Made by a program: the position numbers and the translations under genes. Shown here piece by piece: positions 1 through 5,511 of a DNA stretch of 8,899 nucleotides; position 1 is the stretch's first letter; every line of letters begins with the position of its first letter. Origin of the DNA: Erysipelotrichaceae bacterium (GTDB lineage Bacteria; Bacillota_I; Bacilli_A; Erysipelotrichales; Coprobacillaceae); contig JAJQGQ010000015.1 of assembly GCA_021200395.1 (NCBI GenBank), forward strand, positions 1-8,899. Reading direction: 5' to 3'. The notes below the pieces were generated by a model that made no database searches, had not been told where the DNA came from, and saw only the letters and a program-made list of their open reading frames with translations.

Positions 1-1036
1 CAATAAGCTTATCTATTAAATCACTATAGCCAATACCAGAATCAGCCATCAATTGAGGATACATAGATATTTTTGTAAAACCTGGCATTGTATTAATCTC
101 ATTGAGATAGATTTTATTCGTTTTCTTATCCAAGAAAAAATCCACTCTTGATAATCCATGACCATCAATGGCTTTAAATACCTTAATTGCATATTTTCTA
201 ATTTGTTCTTGGATATCATTATCAACCAATGCAGGAATACATGTCTTACTTTCTTCATCCTCATACTTAGATTCAAATGTATAGAATTCCCCATGAGGCA
301 TGATTTGTCCTACACGAGAGACCATAATATCATCATTGCCAAGTACCGCTGTTTCTAGCTCAATACAATCAATACATTCCTCTATAACAATCTTTCTATC
401 ATATCTACTAGCTTCATCTAACTTATTATAGAAATCCTCTTCATTATCTACTCTATAGCATCCCACACTACTTCCTGAGCTACTTGCCTTCATAAAGATT
501 GGGAAACCTAGTTCCTCTTTTACGACTTCTAATACATCTTCTCTTTCATTAAATTGACTATCAACAGCCACAAACTTACCATCATATCTAACTTTTACAT
601 ATAATGATTTAACTTGAGGAATACCAGCAGTTTCTAAGACTTTCTTTGTATAAATCTTATCCATCGCAATAGCTGATCCCATAGTACGACATCCTACATA
701 AGGTGTTTTTGCAAGTTCAAATAAGCCTTGAATAGTACCATCTTCACCATATTTACCATGCAAAACAGGGAAAACTACATCATGTGACTTAATTAAACCG
801 TAGATATCTTCTATTTCTTTTGCTTCATCTAACCAAATATCCTTTTCTGGATTTTTGTGATCTTCATTATAAATGAATTGATCAATATCCAATGTATACC
901 AACGACCTGTTAAATCAATACCAACCAAAGTTATTTCATACTTATCTTTATGAATATTCTTTAAAACTGAGGCACAAGACATTCTAGAAACAACATGTTC
1001 TGTTGATTGACCACCACAAATAATTAATAGTTTCAT
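1..1036 (-). CDS. ddl: D-alanine--D-alanine ligase, 3' end cut by window edge
   Basis: This ATP-grasp enzyme joins two D-alanines using ATP to make the dipeptide that MurF adds to the peptidoglycan precursor in the cytoplasm. The first 345 codons are present; only a short C-terminal tail is missing beyond base 1. The N-terminus carries the GGQSTEHVVS motif, whose Glu13 matches the substrate-binding Glu15 of E. coli DdlB. Next come HGKYGEDGTIQG, AIAMDK, MKASSSGSSVG (ATP-grasp lid), GHGLSRVDFF and the metal-binding NEINTMPGFT. The omega-loop reads FYTFESKY, ending in the Tyr typical of D-Ala-D-Ala ligases rather than the Phe of D-Ala-D-Lac types, so ordinary D-Ala specificity is predicted. The ATG at 1036 is preceded by AAAGGAG (1046-1052) lying inside the end of murF, 8 nt away. 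Only two bases separate the murF stop from this start, so the pair is very probably co-transcribed and translationally coupled. Confidence 0.96.
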   Translation of the reverse strand, partial: MKLLIICGGQSTEHVVSRMSCASVLKNIHKDKYEITLVGIDLTGRWYTLDIDQFIYNEDHKNPEKDIWLDEAKEIEDIYGLIKSHDVVFPVLHGKYGEDGTIQGLFELAKTPYVGCRTMGSAIAMDKIYTKKVLETAGIPQVKSLYVKVRYDGKFVAVDSQFNEREDVLEVVKEELGFPIFMKASSSGSSVGCYRVDNEEDFYNKLDEASRYDRKIVIEECIDCIELETAVLGNDDIMVSRVGQIMPHGEFYTFESKYEDEESKTCIPALVDNDIQEQIRKYAIKVFKAIDGHGLSRVDFFLDKKTNKIYLNEINTMPGFTKISMYPQLMADSGIGYSDLIDKLI

Positions 1037-1038
1037 AT

Positions 1039-2379
1039 TCATCTCTCCTTTAAAAATTCTATAACTTCTTTTAAATGCATACCATTAGAACCCTTCACTA
1101 ATATGACATCATCTTTTTCTAGTATTTCATCTAAGAATTGAATCAAATTTTGATTATTCTTAAAATGATAAGCATTTTTTATTCCTTTTTCATTAGCGGC
1201 TTCAATAATATAATTCGAAGCTCTTCCTACACACAATAATATATCAACATCAGCTTCTACAACCTTATATCCTACTTCCTCATGAAGTTTTTGTTCATAA
1301 TCACCCAATTCTAACATATCAGCTAATATAGCTATTTTACGATTAGGATATTGTGATAATACATCTAAACTAGATTTCATAGAATCCAAATTCGCATTAT
1401 AAGTACCATCAATGACTGTTACATCATTCAATTCTAAAATATCCATTCTATTTTTAGTTAACTCAAAATGTTCGATACCTTGTTTGCATAAATCCATATC
1501 TATATCTAAAGATAATCCAGTAGCTATCGCAATCAATGCATTATAAACAAAATGTTCGCCTGCAACTGGTACATGAACTTGATATGTTAGACCATTTACA
1601 TCAATCTTAAAATAAGAATCACTTATACGTAAATCAATATCATAAGCTTTTAAATCACATCGATCATTTTCTCCAACTCTTATAAGCTTATAATCTTTTT
1701 CTTCAACCGTATGTAACATATCATTATCATCATTAATAACTAAAATACCATCATTTAATCCATCAACAATTTCCATTTTAGCTTTAAGTATATTTCCTCT
1801 TGATCCAACTTCACCAATATGAGCTGTTCCGACATTTGTGATAGCCGCAATATCAGGTTTTGCAATCTCAGTTAGATAGTGAATTTCTCCTAAATGATTC
1901 ATACCCATTTCTAGAATCATGACTTCTTCATCTTGATATCTTAATATAGTCAATGGTAAACCAATATGATTATTATAGTTTCCCAATGTTTTAAGTGTCT
2001 TATACTTTTCCTTAACAACACTATAAATCATATCTTTGGTACTTGTTTTACCTACACTACCAGTAATACCTACAACCTTTACATTTCTATGGCTTCTTAA
2101 ATATCTAGCCATATCCCCTAATGCTTTTAAAGTATCATCAACCAATATAACATTCTTTGAAGGATAATTGATTTCATGCATGGTTAATGTTGCACTCGCA
2201 CCATTTATAAAAGCATGTCTTATATAATCATGACCATCAGCATTTTCCCCAATAAGAGGAATATACATATCTCCCTCTTTAACTTGTCTACTATCTTGTG
2301 TAAATCCTTTGATATCATCATTCATATTTCCACTTAATAGTTTACCATTTGTTGCTTCTAGTATTTCGTTTACTAACAT
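1039..2379 (-). CDS. murF: UDP-N-acetylmuramoyl-tripeptide--D-alanyl-D-alanine ligase
   Basis: MurF adds D-Ala-D-Ala to UDP-MurNAc-tripeptide with ATP, finishing the cytoplasmic pentapeptide precursor. Numbered from the chosen start (446 aa), the order is the Mur ligase N-terminal domain with the DSR motif near residue 29, the P-loop GITGSVGKTS at 104-113 (Lys111), GNYNNHIGLP at 133-142, EMGMNHLGEI at 157-166, TNVGTAHIGEVGS with the LKAKMEI segment holding the presumed carbamylated Lys near 201, NRMDI near 310, DGTYNANLDSM at 324-334 (family norm DSYNANPxSM), and the C-terminal KGSNGMHL. Length is normal. An ATG at 2397 is in frame, but the GGTGGGG ribosome site (2385-2391) lies downstream of it and the predicted transcript starts near 2400, so the ATG at 2379 (or 2382) is preferred. 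It is the promoter-proximal gene of a murF-ddl pair. The identification is certain; the start is less so. Confidence 0.96.
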   Translation of the reverse strand: MLVNEILEATNGKLLSGNMNDDIKGFTQDSRQVKEGDMYIPLIGENADGHDYIRHAFINGASATLTMHEINYPSKNVILVDDTLKALGDMARYLRSHRNVKVVGITGSVGKTSTKDMIYSVVKEKYKTLKTLGNYNNHIGLPLTILRYQDEEVMILEMGMNHLGEIHYLTEIAKPDIAAITNVGTAHIGEVGSRGNILKAKMEIVDGLNDGILVINDDNDMLHTVEEKDYKLIRVGENDRCDLKAYDIDLRISDSYFKIDVNGLTYQVHVPVAGEHFVYNALIAIATGLSLDIDMDLCKQGIEHFELTKNRMDILELNDVTVIDGTYNANLDSMKSSLDVLSQYPNRKIAILADMLELGDYEQKLHEEVGYKVVEADVDILLCVGRASNYIIEAANEKGIKNAYHFKNNQNLIQFLDEILEKDDVILVKGSNGMHLKEVIEFLKER

Positions 2380-2384
2380 CATAT

Positions 2385-2391
2385 CCCCACC
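2385..2391 (-). promoter_or_regulatory. murF ribosome binding site, decides the start
   Basis: The minus strand reads GGTGGGG followed by AT-ATG-ATG. Its GGTGG core is 4 nt from the ATG at 2382 and 7 nt from the ATG at 2379, favouring 2379. The site lies inside the longer reading frame that begins at 2397, so that upstream start would have no ribosome site of its own. Confidence 0.6.
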
Positions 2392-2406
2392 ATTCAATAT
2401 ATGCGT

Positions 2407-2437
2407 ATTATAACACAGATTATTATTTATAAAACAA
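2407..2437 (-). promoter_or_regulatory. murF-ddl promoter (extended -10)
   Basis: The minus strand has TATAAT at 2412-2407 preceded by TGT, giving the TGnTATAAT extended -10 that tolerates a poor -35. A weak TTGTTT lies at 2437-2432, 19 nt upstream. Transcription would start near 2400, leaving a leader of about 20 nt before the preferred murF start. Prediction from motif only. Confidence 0.6.
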
Positions 2438-2456
2438 TAAAATATGGAAAAAGATA

Positions 2457-2484
2457 GGTTCTTACTTTGTAAGAAGCAAGAACC
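2457..2484 (-). terminator. Inverted repeat, possible minus-strand terminator upstream of murF
   Basis: GGTTCTT (2457-2463) and AAGAACC (2478-2484) form a perfect 7-bp stem around a 14-nt loop. Read on the minus strand it is followed by TATCTTTTT, which resembles an intrinsic terminator that would stop transcription before it reaches the murF promoter. Read on the plus strand the following ATTTTATATT is a weaker T tract. No minus-strand gene is visible directly upstream, so it may instead be a remnant of older gene order or a regulatory hairpin. Confidence 0.4.
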
Positions 2485-2512
2485 ATTTTATATTGTGACC
2501 TCTCATAATTTA

Positions 2513-2540
2513 TTGATTAACTTTTATATTGGTGTATAAT
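2513..2540 (+). promoter_or_regulatory. Promoter of candidate small RNA
   Basis: TTGATT (2513-2518) and a perfect TATAAT (2535-2540) are separated by 16 nt, close to the housekeeping sigma consensus. A start at about A2547 is expected. It drives the structured, non-coding stretch that follows and, on read-through, the broken nuclease gene. Confidence 0.65.
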
Positions 2541-2546
2541 TTGTAG

Positions 2547-2629
2547 ACTAACTTGAGATGGATAAAGCTGGGTTCATGAATGGGAGTAGGCTATACGCTT
2601 AGAATTCCTCCTCCAAGGGTTAGTTTTTT
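2547..2629 (+). ncRNA. Candidate small RNA or attenuated leader, family not recognised
   Basis: About 83 nt lie between a good promoter and a T6 run (2624-2629). CTAACTTG (2548-2555) pairs with CAA-GG-GTTAG (2614-2623) as an 8-bp closing stem with a two-base bulge, directly followed by the T run, so the 5' and 3' ends close together and form the terminator. Inside, TAGGC (2587-2591) pairs with GCTTA (2597-2601) around loop TATAC, extended by GGAG (2583-2586) with CTCC (2608-2611). No open reading frame of note is present. The 3' half carries TTCCTCCTCC (2605-2614), resembling the anti-Shine-Dalgarno sequence of 16S rRNA. I compared it by memory with SRP, 6S, T-box, TPP, SAM, purine, preQ1, THF and fluoride RNAs and found no match. 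It could be a trans-acting sRNA or a leader of the downstream gene. The opposite strand has no comparable T run. Confidence 0.5.
2608..2629 (+). terminator. Intrinsic terminator closing the small RNA
   Basis: The 3' arm of the long closing stem (2614-2623) runs straight into TTTTTT (2624-2629). The 5' arm is at the start of the RNA (2548-2555), which is unusual, because termination requires the whole molecule to fold end to end. An alternative local stem is GGAG (2583-2586) with CTCC (2608-2611 or 2611-2614). Confidence 0.45.
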
Positions 2630-2656
2630 GTGTATTGGTATATATTATTTTATAAA
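2628..2656 (+). promoter_or_regulatory. Possible second promoter for the broken nuclease gene
   Basis: TTGTGT (2628-2633) and TATAAA (2651-2656) are spaced by 17 nt, giving a start near 2663 just upstream of GAGGAG (2676-2681). The region is very AT-rich, so chance matches are likely. The TATAAT at 2664-2669 is too close to the ribosome site to be useful. Confidence 0.3.
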
Positions 2657-2689
2657 TTGATGATATAATAATTTCGAGGAGCAATTATT

Positions 2690-4277
2690 ATGACTATCTA
2701 TATAAATCCAAATAACGACGGTTTCAATGAAGCTGTAAACAAAAAAATATATGTTGATAAATCTAATTTAATTAAAGAAATCTATAATATGTCTATAAAT
2801 AAATCAAAATTCATTTGTGTTTCAAGACCTCGTAGATTTGGTAAAAGTACAGATGCTAATATGTTAGTAGCTTATTTTTCTAAAGGTTGTGACTCTGCTG
2901 ATTTATTCAATAATTTAAATATATCTCATTGGTCAGAATATCATAAACATCTTAATAAACATAATGTTATATCTATTAATATACAACGATTTTATAATAT
3001 TGCAAAAAATACTAAAGATATGATTTCTTTAATAACAAAATCAATTCTAAAAGATGCAAATAAAATATATCCTAGCATTAACGATTTAAATAAGTACAAT
3101 CTATCATTGTCTTTAAATAATATATGTAATCAAACACAAGAAAAGTTTATATTTATCATTGATTCTTGGGATTATATATTTAGAAGTCCAAAATCACATG
3201 AACAAGATAAAAATGATTATTTGACTTTTTTAAACACATTATTTAAAGAAATGAATTATGTTGAAATGGTTTATATGACAGGAATATTGCCAATTAAAAA
3301 ATATGGTGATGAAAGTGCCATAAATATGTTTAAAGAGATATCAATGATTAATTCTGTACCAATAGGCGAATTTATGGGATTTACCGATAAAGAAGTTAAA
3401 GACTTATGTGCAAAAAATAATATAGATTATAATGAAATGAAAAAATGGTACGATGGTTATCACCTCGACAATAATGTTTCTGTATATAGCCCACAATCAA
3501 TTGTAACAACTATCATGGATAGAAAATTTACTAATCACTGGTCAAAAACAGGGGCATTCACAACATTAAAAAATCATATTATTATGGATTTTGATGGCTT
3601 AAAAGAAGATGTTGAAAGCTTAATTGCTGGTGAAGAAGTAAAAGTTAGCATAGTCAGTTTTCAAAACGATATGTCTCTATTCAATTCAAAAGATGATGTT
3701 TTGACATTACTCATACATTTAGGATACTTAGGCTATAACAATGAAAATAAAACTGTATATACCTAACAAAGAAGTATTACTTTCATTTGTAGAAGCAATT
3801 AAAACCCCAAAATAAAAACGTACCTCTAAATCCGTCCAAAAATCTCAAGATCTTTTAGAAGCCACTTGGAATCTTGATGAAGAAACAGTAGCTAATAATA
3901 TTGAATATATGCATGATCAATATATTAATTCTAATCAAATGTATAATAATGAAAATTCATTATATACAACTATATTTATGTCCTATTTTACAGCTCAAGA
4001 TTATTATACTATATCTAGAGAATTTCCAACTGGTAAAGGATTTTGTGACATAGCCTTTATTCCTTTTAATCCTATACATCCAGCAATGATAATAGAACTA
4101 AAATTTAACAAAGATGTAAACACTGCTATTTCGCAAATAAAAGAAAAAAATTACCCTAGTAGCTTAGAACTTTATCATGGCAATTTACTTTTGGTTGGAA
4201 TAACATATGATAAAGATAACACAAGTGAAGATTATAAACATCACATTTGTAAAATAGAGAAATTTGTTAAAGAATAA
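2690..4277 (+). pseudogene. Broken AAA-ATPase-like / PD-(D/E)XK nuclease family gene
   Basis: The intact family pairs an N-terminal AAA-ATPase-like domain (PF09820) with a C-terminal PD-(D/E)XK nuclease-fold domain (PF08011). Such genes are multicopy in many anaerobes and their biological role is unsettled. The first frame (2690-3766) shows the P-loop RPRRFGKST (residues 46-54), FIFIIDSWDYIFR (153-165), YMTGILPIKKYG and WYDGY. The family norm IDEWD has become IDSWD, losing the Walker B glutamate. The frame then fails: GTATATACC (3755-3763) needs two more bases to read V-Y-I-P, pointing to a TA-unit slip. The continuing frame meets TAA at 3813-3815, then runs on through SQDLLEATWNLDEE to the stop at 4275. 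The nuclease residues Asp (4047-4049), Glu (4095-4097) and Lys (4101-4103) of CDIAF...IELK remain. The ATG at 3909 has no visible ribosome site, so an independent second protein is unlikely. Restored length would be about 529 aa. The GAGGAG site 8 nt before the start is intact. Confidence 0.88.
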
Positions 4278-4284
4278 ACATGCA

Positions 4285-4320
4285 AAAGCGATTGCAATAT
4301 AAGCAATCGCTTTATTTTAT
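4285..4320. terminator. Bidirectional intrinsic terminator between convergent genes
   Basis: AAAGCGATTGC (4285-4295) and GCAATCGCTTT (4303-4313) make a perfect 11-bp stem with a 7-nt loop. The plus strand continues ATTTTAT and the minus strand ends in TTTTG, so it can stop transcription from the broken nuclease gene on the left and from the lipoprotein gene on the right. Confidence 0.85.
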
Positions 4321-4375
4321 ATTAAGCTACCTTCAAATATATCAATACTTAACTCATATATACTTCCCCAACCAA

Positions 4376-5422
4376 TTAAATATCTGCTTCTGATAATTTT
4401 TTAGTTATACGTGCTGTTACTTCAAGATAATAAGCTAATTCTTCGTCAGATAAATCATCTTCATCTATAGCATCCATTTTTTGCATTGTTTCACTATATT
4501 GTGATAAATAACTAGAATAATCAGCCAGCATACTTAAACTATCATCTGACTCAGCATATTTTTCCATAAATGCTATATATTCATCAAAGAAATCCTCATA
4601 AGAATCCATAGCTTCTTTAAATTCAGTACTTATTCCTGAAGAGCTGTTAGAACTTGAAGATGAACTACTAGTACTAGAATTAGATGATTCGCTTGAATCA
4701 GTTGATGTGCTTGTTGATTTTCCTAAAGCAGCATTAACTTCATCTTCATCACCATATAAATGAATATACATAATATTAAACCCTTCATCATCTATAGATA
4801 ATGATAATCCTGCATCATTTTCTGCACGAAGTGAAGTGTTATCTCTACTATAATCGACATCAAAACCAGCTTCTAAACATTCGTTAATATAATTAGAAAT
4901 ATCATCTTCCGTTGATTCACCTACATATATAGTAAAACTTGTAGAACTATCTGTTTCTATAGTACCTACATTAGATTTTGGCTCTGGCAAAAGAGTTGCT
5001 AATCCTACTGTCGGCCAACTAAAAGTCCCTGTTACTTTGGATTCTTGCAAATTGATATTGTAATAAGCATCATCTTCATAATAATATAATGTTAATTCAT
5101 TTCCTGTTTCATCATAAGCCTCATACTTAGAGTCATTAGATTCAGAATCTACACTAAACCCTTTCTCAATGCATGCATCAATATATGATAAAAAATCATC
5201 TTTAGAAATTTCACCGATATCTATACTCAATGAATCTTCATTATTGTAATTAATTTCACCAACAATTGTTCCATTATCAGAAGGTGGTTCTGGTAATAAT
5301 AATGCAAGTCCTGAAGTCGGCCAACTAAAAGTTTCAAAAGTTATCTTATCATCTGAACCTCCACAAGCAACTAACATTACTGATAATAATCCTACTAGCA
5401 ACATTTTTAATAATTTCTTCAT
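4376..5422 (-). CDS. Lipoprotein with two tandem FSWPT modules and DUF6591-like C-terminus
   Basis: A surface lipoprotein of unknown function, 348 aa from the chosen start. Residues 1-20 are a type II signal peptide (MKKLLKMLLVG... ending in lipobox LVAC, Cys20), so the mature protein should be lipid-anchored on the outer face of the membrane. Two homologous modules follow, about 30-125 and 130-222. Each opens FSWPT-GLA-LLPEP, then an acidic strand ending in VGE/IGE, a helix of the IDACIEKGF / INECLEAGF type, and a short beta-rich end. A serine/threonine-rich linker (about 236-263) leads to a helical acidic tail starting STEFKEAMDSYEDFFDEY that I recognise as DUF6591-like. The ATG at 5422 is chosen over the in-frame ATG at 5440 because GGAGG sits 8 nt before it and it gives a normal signal peptide. 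The protein is strongly acidic. It follows the kinase gene on the same strand but lies beyond a terminator, so it is probably expressed partly on its own; no clear promoter is visible in the 60-bp gap. Confidence 0.85.
   Translation of the reverse strand: MKKLLKMLLVGLLSVMLVACGGSDDKITFETFSWPTSGLALLLPEPPSDNGTIVGEINYNNEDSLSIDIGEISKDDFLSYIDACIEKGFSVDSESNDSKYEAYDETGNELTLYYYEDDAYYNINLQESKVTGTFSWPTVGLATLLPEPKSNVGTIETDSSTSFTIYVGESTEDDISNYINECLEAGFDVDYSRDNTSLRAENDAGLSLSIDDEGFNIMYIHLYGDEDEVNAALGKSTSTSTDSSESSNSSTSSSSSSSNSSSGISTEFKEAMDSYEDFFDEYIAFMEKYAESDDSLSMLADYSSYLSQYSETMQKMDAIDEDDLSDEELAYYLEVTARITKKLSEADI
5010..5332 (-). repeat. Tandem duplication inside the lipoprotein gene, 17-bp identical core
   Basis: The 17 bases GTCGGCCAACTAAAAGT (plus-strand reading) occur identically at 5010-5026 and 5316-5332, 306 bp apart. 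They encode the TFSWPT start of each protein module. The rest of the two modules is alignable at protein level but diverged in DNA, so the duplication is old with a conserved core. Confidence 0.75.
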
Positions 5423-5430
5423 TTTAAAAT

Positions 5431-5435
5431 CCTCC
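5431..5435 (-). promoter_or_regulatory. Lipoprotein ribosome binding site, decides the start
   Basis: GGAGG on the minus strand lies 8 nt before the ATG at 5422. It falls inside the reading frame that would begin at 5440, which rules that longer start out in practice. Confidence 0.8.
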
Positions 5436-5485
5436 ATCATGAAATAATCTTAACATGCATAATTTTCAATTTGGATTTGCGGATG

Positions 5486-5511
5486 CAAAAAGGCAATGCT
5501 ACAACATTGCC
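5486..5511 (-). terminator. Intrinsic terminator overlapping the kinase-STAND stop codon
   Basis: On the minus strand GGCAATG (5511-5505), a 6-nt loop and CATTGCC (5498-5492) form a perfect 7-bp stem followed by TTTTTG. The stop codon TAG (5501-5499) lies in the loop and the last codons form the upstream arm. It should end the kinase transcript and set the lipoprotein gene apart, though a ribosome reaching the stop codon could interfere with folding. Confidence 0.75.

Noticed and set aside
49..358. Short open frames overlapping the start of the window on both strands
   Set aside because: They lie inside ddl, whose own frame shows every family motif; the alternatives have no ribosome sites or recognisable sequence.
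2547..2629. Known riboswitch or T-box
   Set aside because: No T-box AGGGTGG block and no core motif of TPP, SAM, purine, preQ1, THF, fluoride or cobalamin aptamers was seen; the downstream gene does not suggest a metabolite either.
3909..4277. Stand-alone small PD-(D/E)XK nuclease
   Set aside because: The same frame continues upstream with family sequence through the TAA at 3813, and no ribosome site precedes the ATG, so it is the tail of the broken gene.
4636..4700. Short tandem DNA repeat in the lipoprotein gene
   Set aside because: The pattern comes from a run of serine codons in varied forms (a linker), not from a regular DNA repeat unit.
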